Part shown: piece after piece, positions 10,245 through 19,215 of the stretch
How positions within the stretch are numbered: the first letter of the stretch is position 1
Layout: each line of letters begins with the position of its first letter
Assembly: GCA_021604505.1 (NCBI GenBank)
Contig: BQJC01000001.1
Span: 1,509,501 to 1,573,500 of the forward strand
Reading direction: 5' to 3'
DNA from: Nitrospinaceae bacterium
GTDB taxonomy: Bacteria; Nitrospinota; Nitrospinia; Nitrospinales; VA-1
DNA length: 64,000 bases
Notes under the pieces: model-generated
Database searches by the model: none
What the model saw: the letters and a program-made list of their open reading frames with translations, nothing else
Told to the model about the DNA's origin: nothing
Program-made: the position numbers and the translations under genes

Positions 10245-13109
10245 ATGAAATCAAGCAGATTAAACGACCCAGAATCCGCGAATGGTGAATCCAACGGAAA
10301 AGGAGAATTTGATTCGTTTGCATCTCAAGTACGAAATATTGACCTCACCAATACCTCGCTGGAATCTCTGGGCGAAAGCCTGAAAAACATATTCGATTGC
10401 CAGGCGGCAAACATCTTTGTTTACGACAATTCCAGGAAAGACCTTTATCTTAAAGGCTCCCAACCCAACAATCAGGACGAAATCCGCCTTGATATTTCGT
10501 TCAACAACCTGACAAGCTATGTCGCCGCCACAGGCAAACCGATAAACATTAAAAACGTTCATTCGAAGGAAGAACTCAACAGGTACCACGAAGGCTTAAA
10601 ATACGATTCTGCCCGTGATGCCAATCAACCCTTCAAAACGCAGTCTGTAATGTTGATTCCCCTGCCCCACAAAAACAGGCTTGTGGGCGTGGTCGAATTC
10701 ATCAACAAAAAAAACGGCAACCACTTTCACGATTATGATTTTGTCAGGGCCAAAGCCATTTCGCTGGTGATTGGATTGGCTGTCATAAAAATTGAAGAGC
10801 GGGAAGAAAAAAATGCGAATCAGCAGGGGCAGATAATTGATCTCGAAGACAAAATCGTCACCCTTGCCAAAGCCATCAACGATATAAGCCATCCGGACGA
10901 GATTTTTTCAAAAATTCAGCAGCCCCTGCTGGAAGCATTTGATGCTACGGATGCCATTATTTTTGCAGTCGATATGGATAAAAATGAGATTTATTCCAAA
11001 ACCCAATGGAATGAATTCAAGCAGGAAATCCGGGTTCCCATTGATTCATCAAGTATTGCAGGATTTGTAGCCGCCAGGGATCAATCGCTTAATATCGCAG
11101 ACGCTCAAAACCAGAAGGAGCTGAGTCAACACCAACCCGACCTGCAGGTCAATGAACCGTGGAATAAAAATACCGGATCTACCACCAAAACCCTTTTAAC
11201 CATTCCTTTAAATCATTCTTTTCAGCTTTTGGGTGTCTTGCAAATTATTGATAAGAAAGGTGAAACTGGATTTAGCCCCGAGGATGAGAAAAACGCCCTG
11301 AAAATTGCCGAATCCTTAGCACAGGTATTTCATGATCAGAAAGTTTTCATTGAACCAAAACCCACAAAATTCAGTTACTTAATTGACAACGGCTACCTCA
11401 CCGAGGATGAGCTGAACCTGACAATAGAAAAGGGCAAGAAAACAGGGCTGGATATTGAAGAATTGTTGATCAATGAGTTGTATCTCCGGTCCATAGATGT
11501 TGGAAAATCCCTGGAAAGCTTTTACAATATCCCCTACGCCAGTTACAATGCATCCCTCGTGCCACTCCATCTCGAGGATTTTGATATTGACGCTAAAATC
11601 CTCAGGGAAAGAAACTGGGTTCCTTTAATAAATGGCGACTCTGACATAATCGTATTGATCAACGATCCCTCCGACAAAGATACCGTTGAGGAAATCAAAC
11701 GAACCTTTCTTCAACACAAAATCGACTTTCGAGTGGGATTGAAAATGGATATTTTGAAATACCTCGATACTTATCAGGAGTCGGAGAAAATGCCTGAATC
11801 CATTGAAACAAATATTCTAACGGGAGACGATAAATTGGAACTGACACTCGATGAAGAATCTCACGCAATCAGATCCGAGGTTCAAGATTCAAGTTCGGAT
11901 CGCTCTGGACAATTGTTCGATGAAATTATCTCCATCGCCATCGGGCAAGGTGTCACCGACATACACATTGAGCCCGGTATGGACGATAAAAACCTGCTGG
12001 TCAGGCTTCGCAAAGAAGGCGCCTGCCGGGTTTTTGAGGAAATTCCTTCCCACTTTCAAAAAGACATCATAAGCCACGTCAAAAAACTGGCTGATCTGGA
12101 TCCTTCAGTGACCAAACTCCCGCAGAACGGTAAATTTGTTTGGTCGCAGGGGCACAACAAATACGAGCTCAGCATCGTCGTGTTTCCCACAATCGGTGAC
12201 CTTGAAGACGCCATGATCCGGGTGACCCAGGTCGGGAAATCCGTTCCTGAGTTTATGTCGATGACGGACATGGAGTTTTCCGATCCCAACCTCGACAAAA
12301 TCATGTCCCGCATCCACACATCAAAGGGATTGATCCTCGTCACCGGCCCGGAAGGAACAGGAAAGACCACGTCTTTGCACGCGTTGTTAAACCATTTGAA
12401 CACGCCCGACAAAAAAATTGTCACCGCTGAAAATCCCGTGGAAATCGTTCAAACAGGATTGCGGCAACTTCAAATGAATGAGGAAAACGGCCTCAACTAC
12501 GCGCTCGCTCTGGAAACGTTCTTATTGGGAAATCCGGATATTATTTTACTCGGAGAAATCGACAAGGACGAGACATTAAAGCTCTGTGTTGAAGCCGCAA
12601 AACAGCGTCTCGTTTTTACTTCCATGAAAGGCAAGTCCACCATGGACGCCATTCGTAAAATGCGGGAAATGCATATCGATCCCGATCTGCTGGCAGATGC
12701 TTTTGTCCTGATCATGGCGCAAAAACTCGTCCCCAGCCTTTGCGACCACTGCAAGGAGGATTATCATCCTTCTCCGGACGAGTTCAATATGCTGGAAAAA
12801 TTCTACGGGGACAAAAACTTTTCCGAACTGGGTTTCCAATACAATGACAATTTAACCCTGAAAAAAGCCGTAGGATGCAAACAATGCATCTTCACGGGCT
12901 ACTCAGGAGAAATCGCACTGCAGGAAGTTCTGGAAAGGACGCCTGAATTGAACCGCCTGATCGCTCAGAAAGCTCCCATGGAAGAAATTCATAATCAAGC
13001 GTTACAAGACGGTATGATCACCCTGAACCAAGATGGTATTTATAAGATCATGAATGGCGATTGCGATTTCAAGAAAATCCAGGAAGCTTTTTTACCAGGC
13101 AGGTTTTAG
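10245..13109 (+). CDS. GAF-GAF-PilB-like ATPase, paralogue 3 with degenerate ATPase boxes
   Basis: A 954-residue third paralogue, 199 bp after paralogue 2 and likely with its own control. Two GAF domains (about 25-170 and 195-365), an MshEN-like domain (from about 376) and a PilB-fold ATPase (about 540-950) are kept. Walker A survives as GPEGTGKTT near 701 and all four zinc-site cysteines remain. The Asp box has become GNPDIILLGEIDKDET, losing the arginines seen in paralogues 1 and 2 (FLRGDPD, GEMRD). The His box TGHLVFTTLHTN has become KQRLVFTSMKGK. The equivalents of conserved arginine and histidine residues are therefore missing. Reading frame and length are intact, so it is not a pseudogene. 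A regulatory or structural partner of the other two is a reasonable inference. Confidence 0.88.
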   Translation: MKSSRLNDPESANGESNGKGEFDSFASQVRNIDLTNTSLESLGESLKNIFDCQAANIFVYDNSRKDLYLKGSQPNNQDEIRLDISFNNLTSYVAATGKPINIKNVHSKEELNRYHEGLKYDSARDANQPFKTQSVMLIPLPHKNRLVGVVEFINKKNGNHFHDYDFVRAKAISLVIGLAVIKIEEREEKNANQQGQIIDLEDKIVTLAKAINDISHPDEIFSKIQQPLLEAFDATDAIIFAVDMDKNEIYSKTQWNEFKQEIRVPIDSSSIAGFVAARDQSLNIADAQNQKELSQHQPDLQVNEPWNKNTGSTTKTLLTIPLNHSFQLLGVLQIIDKKGETGFSPEDEKNALKIAESLAQVFHDQKVFIEPKPTKFSYLIDNGYLTEDELNLTIEKGKKTGLDIEELLINELYLRSIDVGKSLESFYNIPYASYNASLVPLHLEDFDIDAKILRERNWVPLINGDSDIIVLINDPSDKDTVEEIKRTFLQHKIDFRVGLKMDILKYLDTYQESEKMPESIETNILTGDDKLELTLDEESHAIRSEVQDSSSDRSGQLFDEIISIAIGQGVTDIHIEPGMDDKNLLVRLRKEGACRVFEEIPSHFQKDIISHVKKLADLDPSVTKLPQNGKFVWSQGHNKYELSIVVFPTIGDLEDAMIRVTQVGKSVPEFMSMTDMEFSDPNLDKIMSRIHTSKGLILVTGPEGTGKTTSLHALLNHLNTPDKKIVTAENPVEIVQTGLRQLQMNEENGLNYALALETFLLGNPDIILLGEIDKDETLKLCVEAAKQRLVFTSMKGKSTMDAIRKMREMHIDPDLLADAFVLIMAQKLVPSLCDHCKEDYHPSPDEFNMLEKFYGDKNFSELGFQYNDNLTLKKAVGCKQCIFTGYSGEIALQEVLERTPELNRLIAQKAPMEEIHNQALQDGMITLNQDGIYKIMNGDCDFKKIQEAFLPGRF

Positions 13110-13149
13110 AAGGACGGTCTTTGATTTGAAGCGTGTGCTTTTAAAACCG

Positions 13150-14481
13150 TCAGACAGCGGAATCCACTTTTTCAGTTAAAGGGTCCATCCAGCGGTCCAG
13201 GCTTTCCAAAGCGTTTTCGACGATTTTCTGGTTTCTCACCTGTTTATTTTTGATTCCCATCTCCTTCACTAGAAAAAGCCCGAAATTAATGTTCATGGGC
13301 TGATAATTTTGTGGACGCTTGGTGGTGACATAATGATATAAAGCACCCATCGCCGTATCGATGGGTGGCGGATTGAATTTTTCTCCGGAAATTCTCTTGA
13401 CGGCGCTCAAACCCGCCAGCAATCCCAGGGTAGATGACTCCACATAGCCTTCCACGCCAACGATCTGGCCGGCAAAGTAGATTCCCGGTCGGGACTTAAG
13501 ATCCAGATCCCCGGTCAATAAATCGGGGGCATTGATATAGGTGTTTCGGTGAATCGCCCCGAATCTGAAAAACTCCGCATTCTCCAGACCTGGAATCATC
13601 TGGAACACCCGCTTCTGCTCGGGGTAGGTCAGTTTGGTCTGAAAACCCACCAGATTGAAGGCCGTTCCGGCTTTATTTTCCCGGCGCAACTGCACAACCG
13701 CATGCGGCAGCTTCCCCGTTTCCGGGTGCGGCAGACCGACAGGTTTCAGGGGGCCAAATGCCAGGGTTTTTAAACCACGCGATGCCAGTTCTTCGACCGG
13801 CAGGCACCCTTCAAAGTAGATTGGTTTTTCAAACGAGGCAAAGGGAACTTTTTGCGCCTGATTCAGTTCATCCACCAACCGCCGGTATTGTTCGGCATTC
13901 ATCGGGCAATTCAGATAATCGTCACTTCCCTTGCCATAGCGCGAGGCAAAAAAGGCCTTGTCATAGTCGATCGAATTGGCATCGACAATGGGCGACAAGG
14001 CGTCATAAAAATATAAATACTTTTGCCCGATGATTCGTTTGATGTCTTCGGAAAGTTTAGGCGACGTCAGGGGACCGGTGGCGATGATAACCGGACCTTC
14101 ATCCGGAATTTGCGCCACTTCGTCGCGCTTCAAAGTGATGTTGGGATGAGATTCTATCCGCTCGGTGATTTGCTGGGAAAATAAATCCCGGTCCACAGCA
14201 AGGGCGCCGCCTGCCGGAACCGCATGTTCATCCGCGGCGCCGATGACAACGGAGTTGAATTTTCGCAATTCTTGCTTTAAAAGAAAAGGAGCCGAGTGGG
14301 GCAGATTATTACCCAGAGAATTACTGCAAACCAGTTCCGCGCATTGATCCGTTTTATGAACCGGCGTCTTGGTTTGCGAGCGCATTTCGTACAACACGAC
14401 CGGAACTCCACGCTCCGCCACTTGCCAGGCCGCTTCCGACCCGGCCAACCCGCCGCCTATCACCGTCAAATGAGATTTCAT
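13150..14481 (-). CDS. trmFO: tRNA (uracil-5-)-methyltransferase TrmFO
   Basis: Folate- and FAD-dependent enzyme that makes 5-methyluridine at position 54 of tRNA. The 443-residue length matches the family. The N-terminal dinucleotide-binding motif is GGGLAGSEAAW (residues 9-19). The conserved CSNSLGNNLPHSAPFLLKQE region carries Cys52, matching the family catalytic cysteine position. A second candidate cysteine lies in EGCLPVEELASRG. The gene starts 12 bp after topA, with an AAGGG ribosome-binding site inside the topA tail, forming a dprA-topA-trmFO operon, an order also known in Firmicutes. Confidence 0.95.
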   Translation of the reverse strand: MKSHLTVIGGGLAGSEAAWQVAERGVPVVLYEMRSQTKTPVHKTDQCAELVCSNSLGNNLPHSAPFLLKQELRKFNSVVIGAADEHAVPAGGALAVDRDLFSQQITERIESHPNITLKRDEVAQIPDEGPVIIATGPLTSPKLSEDIKRIIGQKYLYFYDALSPIVDANSIDYDKAFFASRYGKGSDDYLNCPMNAEQYRRLVDELNQAQKVPFASFEKPIYFEGCLPVEELASRGLKTLAFGPLKPVGLPHPETGKLPHAVVQLRRENKAGTAFNLVGFQTKLTYPEQKRVFQMIPGLENAEFFRFGAIHRNTYINAPDLLTGDLDLKSRPGIYFAGQIVGVEGYVESSTLGLLAGLSAVKRISGEKFNPPPIDTAMGALYHYVTTKRPQNYQPMNINFGLFLVKEMGIKNKQVRNQKIVENALESLDRWMDPLTEKVDSAV

Positions 14482-14493
14482 ACAAACAGACCC

Positions 14494-16752
14494 TTAAGCC
14501 GCCACGTGGGCTTTCTTGAACCCACACTGCGGACAGACGATGGAAAGCCCCTCTTCTTTTTTAAATTTCTCCACCATATAGGGTTGCTTACATTCCGGGC
14601 AGGCTTCCGCAACCGGTTTTTCCCAGGAAGTGAATTTACAATCAGGGTATTTACTGCACCCATAGAAAGTTCTGCCTTTTTTGGTTCTTCGCGGGGAGAT
14701 TTCACCTTCACAGTTTTCTTCCGGGCAGGAAATGCCGAGACTCACCGGTTTTGTGAATTTGCATTCAGGGTAATTCGAGCAGGCAATGAATTTTCCAAAC
14801 CGGCCCATTTTCATGATCAAAGGAGATTCACATTTTTCGCAGTTGCCTTCCACCTCCTCAGCCACCGGGGCACCTTTTCCATCTTCGCCAAGGTTTTTGG
14901 TGCTTTTGCAATCGGGGTAACCCGTGCAGGCCATGAATTTCCCAAAGCGGCCCCATTTAATGATCATCGGTTGCCCGCATTTTTCACAGACCTCATCGGT
15001 TTCCTCCACCTGGCTTTTCAGGTCCTTCATTTTCTTTTCAGCCTGTTCCAGATCCACCTGAAACGGTTTATAGAAATCCTTCAGGGCCTGCACCCACTCC
15101 ATTTTTCCTTCTTCAATTTCATCCAGCCGGCCTTCCATCTTGGCGGTAAACTCAGAGTTCATGATGTCCGGGAAATTTTCCACTAAAGCGTCTGAAACCA
15201 GAAACCCCAATTCAGAAGGCGCCAGTCTGCGCTCTTCGGAGCGAATATAATCCCGGTCCTTGATCACGCTGATGATAGCCGCATACGTACTGGGTCTGCC
15301 GATTCCCTGGTCCTCAAGCTCCTTGACCAACAGAGCTTCGGTAAACCGGGGAGGCGGTTGCGTGAAATGCTGATCGGGGGAAATTTTCAGTAATTTTAAA
15401 ATGTCTCCCTTATCAAGCTCTGGAAGCAGACGATCGCTGTCACTTTTGGATTTATCAGCTCCCGCATCCACCTTATCCTCGGTCACTTCCACATAAACTT
15501 TCATGAATCCGGCAAACTTCAAGATCGATCCATTACTACGAAATAAATAATCACCGGTGCGGATATCAAACTGAGTCGTATCGAGCACGGCAGGAACCAT
15601 CTGGCATGCAACGAACCGGGACCAGATCAACTGGTAAAGATTGAAAAGATCCTTTTCAAGGTATTCCTTGATCGCTTTGGGCTCGATGTTGACATCCGAG
15701 GGCCGGATCGCTTCATGGGCCTCTTGAGCGGATTTCTTGCTTTTATAAAAATTCGGAGACGCGGGCAAATACTCTTTTCCGTAACGCTCGGGAATGAATT
15801 CCCGTACTGCGTTCAACGCGTCGTCAGACAAGCGAACCGAGTCCGTACGCATGTAGGTGATCAAACCCACCGTTCCCTTGGACCCTAACGCCAGCCCCTC
15901 GTACAATCGTTGCGCCAGCATCATGGTCTTTTTAGGAGTAAAATTTAGTTTCCGCGAAGCTTCCTGTTGCAAGGTGCTGGTGATAAAAGGCGCCGTCGGA
16001 TTGCGTTTTCTTTCTTTTTTGGTGATCTTTTCCAGGACCAGCTCCGCTCCATCCACGGCCTTTACGATTTTGTCCGCTTCCTCCTGGTTATTGACTTCAG
16101 CTTTTTCATCCTTGATTTTGAAAAGTTTGGATTCAAACGGCGGAGGCACCTTGCCTTCCAGATCGAGAGTGATCGACCAGTATTCCACAGGTTTGAAGGC
16201 TTGGATTTCCCGTTCACGATCGACCACCAATCGTAAAGCAACAGATTGCACTCTGCCCGCGCTTAGGCCGCGGTGGATTTTCTTCCAAAGAATAGGGCTG
16301 ATTTTATAGCCCACCAGCCGATCCAGGATGCGCCTGGCCTGCTGCGCATTCACCCGGTTGGAATTGAGCTCCGTGGGGTTGTCGAGAGCTTCTTTCACCG
16401 CTTTTTTGGTGATTTCGTTGAAAGAGACCCGGTAGATTTTTCCTTTGGTGAACTTGGCCACTTCGTTCCCGATATGGTAAGCAATGGCTTCCCCTTCCCG
16501 GTCCGGGTCGGGAGCCAGGTAGATATGATCCGCTTTTTTTGCCGCGGCCTTGAGTTCGCTGAGAATTTTTCCTTTTCCGCGAATCGTGATGTATTCAGGA
16601 GCAAAATCGTTATCTACATCCACCCCCAGTTTCTTTTTTGGGAGGTCTTTGAGATGACCGACAGATGCTTTGATGATAAAGTCCTTTCCCACAATTTTCT
16701 TCAACGTATTTACCTTTGTGGGTGACTCCACAATCAACAATGACTTTCCCAT
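14494..16752 (-). CDS. topA: DNA topoisomerase I (TopA)
   Basis: Type IA topoisomerase that relaxes negative supercoils, 752 residues. The Toprim domain opens with LLIVESPTKV and includes PDPDREGEA (residues 81-89). The catalytic tyrosine is Tyr300 in LITYMRTDS. The C-terminus carries four zinc-ribbon units: two CEKC-type modules with GRFGKF, one CPEENC module and a terminal CPEC/CPQC pair. An AAAGGGG ribosome-binding site precedes the ATG. It lies between dprA and trmFO on the same strand. Confidence 0.97.
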   Translation of the reverse strand: MGKSLLIVESPTKVNTLKKIVGKDFIIKASVGHLKDLPKKKLGVDVDNDFAPEYITIRGKGKILSELKAAAKKADHIYLAPDPDREGEAIAYHIGNEVAKFTKGKIYRVSFNEITKKAVKEALDNPTELNSNRVNAQQARRILDRLVGYKISPILWKKIHRGLSAGRVQSVALRLVVDREREIQAFKPVEYWSITLDLEGKVPPPFESKLFKIKDEKAEVNNQEEADKIVKAVDGAELVLEKITKKERKRNPTAPFITSTLQQEASRKLNFTPKKTMMLAQRLYEGLALGSKGTVGLITYMRTDSVRLSDDALNAVREFIPERYGKEYLPASPNFYKSKKSAQEAHEAIRPSDVNIEPKAIKEYLEKDLFNLYQLIWSRFVACQMVPAVLDTTQFDIRTGDYLFRSNGSILKFAGFMKVYVEVTEDKVDAGADKSKSDSDRLLPELDKGDILKLLKISPDQHFTQPPPRFTEALLVKELEDQGIGRPSTYAAIISVIKDRDYIRSEERRLAPSELGFLVSDALVENFPDIMNSEFTAKMEGRLDEIEEGKMEWVQALKDFYKPFQVDLEQAEKKMKDLKSQVEETDEVCEKCGQPMIIKWGRFGKFMACTGYPDCKSTKNLGEDGKGAPVAEEVEGNCEKCESPLIMKMGRFGKFIACSNYPECKFTKPVSLGISCPEENCEGEISPRRTKKGRTFYGCSKYPDCKFTSWEKPVAEACPECKQPYMVEKFKKEEGLSIVCPQCGFKKAHVAA

Positions 16753-16773
16753 AACGTTACGCCCCTTTACTTT

Positions 16774-17868
16774 TCATACAACAACAAACAATTTACCTTC
16801 GAATTGCCGGACAAAACCTTTCAATTCCAACTGAACCAGTGTAGCTGAAACTTCTGCCGGTGACAATCGACTGTTTTCTATAATAAGATCGATGTGTTTT
16901 TCTTCTTTGGTCAAAACTGCAATGATTTGTTTCTCTAGGGTCGTCAAATCTTTATTATCAGCAGCCTTCCCTTGAACCGGCCTGAGATAATTGCGAACAG
17001 AATTTGAAAGTTCCTCCACAATCGATTCAGGACCATCCACGAGGATCGCTCCGGTTTTAATCAACCGGTTGGTCTCGCGGCTCTTTGACGAATTGATATT
17101 GCCGGGAACCGCAAAAACTTCCCGTCCCTGCTCCAGTGCAAACTGCGCGGTGATCAGCGCTCCGCTTTTTTCGCCTGCTTCAATCACCAGGGTTCCGTGG
17201 GAAAGGCCGCTGATGACCCGGTTGCGCGCTGGAAAATTATTTCTCTCCGGTCGCATGGTGACCGGAAACTCAGAAACGATGGCTCCCTGATCAATGATCT
17301 TGTCTCGCAAATACCGGTTCTCCGGCGGATACGTATGCGACAGCCCACAGCCAAACACCGCCACGGTCTCCCCCCCGGTTTGCAGAGCCTTTTTGTGAGC
17401 ACAGGTGTCGATGCCGCGTGCAAACCCGCTCACAATGCATACTCCCATGGAAGCCAGCCCTTCACATAGGGCCTCGGTCACAATTTTCCCATAATTCGTA
17501 GGAGCTCTTGTTCCTACAACGGCAAGCGGTACCTGAAACTGATCGAGATCTTTTCCTTTAAAGTATAAAACCGGAGGCGGATCATAAATTTCCTTGAGCA
17601 GCGAGGGGTAACTGGAACACTGCGAGGTGACAACCTTTAGCCCCAATTTCTCTATGAAATGCCATTCACGTTCGACATGCTTATCGACTTCAAATTTTAG
17701 AATCTCTCCGGCAACCTTTTCCCCGATGCCTTCGACCTGCAGCAGATCTTTTCTGGAAGAACGAAAAACCTGCTCCGGTGACTCCAGGCCGTTCACCAAA
17801 CGGTGAAACAGAGTTTTTCCAACTCCCACGACCATGTTTAGAGCCACCCAATAAACTTTGGGGTCCAT
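16774..17868 (-). CDS. dprA: DNA processing protein DprA
   Basis: A 364-residue protein that in other bacteria loads RecA onto incoming single-stranded DNA during transformation. An N-terminal helix-hairpin-helix/SAM-like region (LLQVEGIGEKVAGEIL) precedes the Rossmann-like DprA core, with SGFARGIDTCAHK, GCGLSHTYPPENR, SEFP, FPARNRVISGLS and GALITAQFALEQGREVFAVPG. A C-terminal winged-helix module follows (about 300-364). It is the first gene of the dprA-topA-trmFO group; the start codon has only a weak ribosome-binding site. Competence cannot be inferred from this gene alone, although PilB-type ATPases lie close by. Confidence 0.95.
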   Translation of the reverse strand: MDPKVYWVALNMVVGVGKTLFHRLVNGLESPEQVFRSSRKDLLQVEGIGEKVAGEILKFEVDKHVEREWHFIEKLGLKVVTSQCSSYPSLLKEIYDPPPVLYFKGKDLDQFQVPLAVVGTRAPTNYGKIVTEALCEGLASMGVCIVSGFARGIDTCAHKKALQTGGETVAVFGCGLSHTYPPENRYLRDKIIDQGAIVSEFPVTMRPERNNFPARNRVISGLSHGTLVIEAGEKSGALITAQFALEQGREVFAVPGNINSSKSRETNRLIKTGAILVDGPESIVEELSNSVRNYLRPVQGKAADNKDLTTLEKQIIAVLTKEEKHIDLIIENSRLSPAEVSATLVQLELKGFVRQFEGKLFVVV

Positions 17869-17952
17869 GAGGAATCAATTAAGGGAAGAAAAAACGGAAT
17901 TGGAATTTTTCAAAACGGATCATGGGTTCAATTATTTGGAGGAACCGCCAAC

Positions 17953-18756
17953 TCATTTTTTCTCCAGTTCACGGTTCAGTGCCGCCACAGCGATATTAAA
18001 ATTGTAAACGGTCTCATAATAACCGCTCAGTACACGGGTATAAATTATGAGCGCTTGAAACAACTCTCCGGAGTTCCCAATGCCAAAATCATAATTGGCC
18101 ACTTCCGTAACCAGAAGAGCACGGGTTATTTTGCGGCTGTCCTGTGCAAGCTCCATCTGAGCGCGCGCTTCCTCAACCTTCAATAAAGCTTTTTTAAGAT
18201 CAAATAGAGAAAACTCATACGCTTTCCCGAAAACTTTTTCAAAACTCTGTTTCGGGAACTTGACCGGCAGGATGGTGTCTTCTTCCAACTCACTTTCAGA
18301 AGTCAGATCCAGACCCGTCATTCCAGCCAACACCAGTTTATTGATCAGGATTTCATTTTCCAGTTCGATGATGTCATTCAACGATCCGGAAAGCCCCAAT
18401 TGCAACTTGGTAATATCGGATTGCGTAACCTCCCCTTCCCCCTTATCGTACCTCTCCTCCGCTTTTTCGATCGCTGTTCCAAACCGTTTTTTAACCTCCT
18501 CAGCTACACCCAGCTGATTGGTTTTGAATTGGATCTGATAGTAGTGTTCTTTTGTTAAAAATAAAACTTCAGACGCCGGCAGAGAGCTATTTTGTTTATT
18601 TTCAAGTGCCAGGGGAATGATTTTATCCAGAGGCGGGATGGTGAACGCTCCACCGCCCCCCTCGGAGGCGTGCGCAGTCGAAATCACCAGCAGGGTCACT
18701 GAAAAACCGTGCCTTATCCATCGGAACAATTTTTTATAAGGAACCTTGACCCCCAT
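17953..18756 (-). CDS. TolC-family-like periplasmic/outer-membrane protein (single-repeat length)
   Basis: A 267-residue secreted protein. I chose the ATG at 18756, which has AAAGGT just upstream, over an in-frame TTG at 18771. A basic N-terminus and hydrophobic run ending in STAHA form a signal peptide. The rest is mainly alpha-helical, with a TolC/outer-membrane-efflux flavour: a long amphipathic region around ITKLQLGLSGSLNDIIELE and a typical end with YYETVYNFNIAVAALNREL. At about half the TolC length it looks like one TolC repeat, so it may not form a full channel by itself. No inner-membrane pump genes are adjacent. It follows a 444-bp region containing a candidate structured RNA and may be controlled by it. 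Confidence 0.6.
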   Translation of the reverse strand: MGVKVPYKKLFRWIRHGFSVTLLVISTAHASEGGGGAFTIPPLDKIIPLALENKQNSSLPASEVLFLTKEHYYQIQFKTNQLGVAEEVKKRFGTAIEKAEERYDKGEGEVTQSDITKLQLGLSGSLNDIIELENEILINKLVLAGMTGLDLTSESELEEDTILPVKFPKQSFEKVFGKAYEFSLFDLKKALLKVEEARAQMELAQDSRKITRALLVTEVANYDFGIGNSGELFQALIIYTRVLSGYYETVYNFNIAVAALNRELEKK

Positions 18757-18843
18757 CAATTGACCTTTCAAATCGGGTTTTGTTCGGGATACAGAACAAA
18801 AAAGGTTTTTAAAGCAAACCTTCAGGGAGAATACCGGGAATCT

Positions 18844-18952
18844 AAAAAGAAAGGGGTGCTGAACCCCCTAAAGAAACCTTGATGGCAACCAAGATCGTTC
18901 TAAAAAGGAAATGTCCGCTAATGAGGACAGAAGTTCAGCACCCCTCAGAGAT
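18844..18952 (-). ncRNA. Candidate ~109-nt structured RNA with intrinsic terminator
   Basis: Read on the minus strand, a predicted start near 18952 is followed within 8 nt by the arm AGGGGTGCTGAAC. Its perfect 13-bp complement GTTCAGCACCCCT lies about 70 nt later (plus-strand arms 18852-18864 and 18933-18945) and runs into a T-rich tail (CCCCTTTCTTTTT, ending near 18844). The enclosed part can form TGTCC/GGACA and CTTG/CAAG hairpins, each with an 8-nt loop. A local GGGGT/ACCCC terminator hairpin is an alternative to the long closing stem. It lacks the SRP RNA apical motif and I recognise no riboswitch consensus. It sits about 90 nt before the TolC-like gene, so it is either a stand-alone small RNA or an attenuating leader. 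Confidence 0.6.
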
Positions 18953-18958
18953 AGACAA

Positions 18959-18987
18959 AATTTATCACATGGCCTATACCCTGTCAA
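18959..18987 (-). promoter_or_regulatory. Predicted sigma70-type promoter of the candidate RNA
   Basis: On the minus strand a perfect TTGACA (plus coordinates 18982-18987) and TAAATT (18959-18964) are separated by 17 bp. The predicted start near 18952 coincides with the 5' end of the stem-closed RNA. Confidence 0.6.
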
Positions 18988-19215
18988 TACAATTCTAGGA
19001 AAACCCAGGCCGATTTCCGCCAAATATATAAATATAACTTATTTAAAAACAAATAGTTATGATAATGCCTTAAAATTCTGCCTAATTTTTAAGCATTAAA
19101 TAGCCTTGTAAATCAATGGGTTACAGATTTGGAAAATTCCCCTTTTTCAGGGATTCAATCTGCACCGATTCGACGCGAATACGCAAATAACTGATTAATT
19201 TTAAAAGCATTAAAA

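Larger units (their letters stand above)
18757..19215. other. Intergenic region with a candidate RNA gene
   Basis: No convincing protein gene. The central part (18844-18987) holds a minus-strand promoter and a structured RNA, annotated separately. The rest (18988-19215) is AT-rich, with nothing I can assign. Confidence 0.6.

Noticed and set aside
13110-13149. GACGGT/ACCGTC inverted repeat between convergent genes as a bidirectional terminator
   Set aside because: The arms are only 6 bp with a loop of about 27 nt, and there is no T-run.
14296-15186. 296-codon plus-strand open frame
   Set aside because: Antisense shadow of topA and trmFO; the product is a His/Phe-rich sequence with no domain features.
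18852-18945. Resemblance of the plus-strand GATGGCAACC stretch to a SAM-I riboswitch, or of the element to SRP RNA
   Set aside because: The other SAM-I core blocks are missing and the SRP apical GGTCAGG/AGCAGCC motif is absent. Promoter and T-tract place the transcript on the minus strand.
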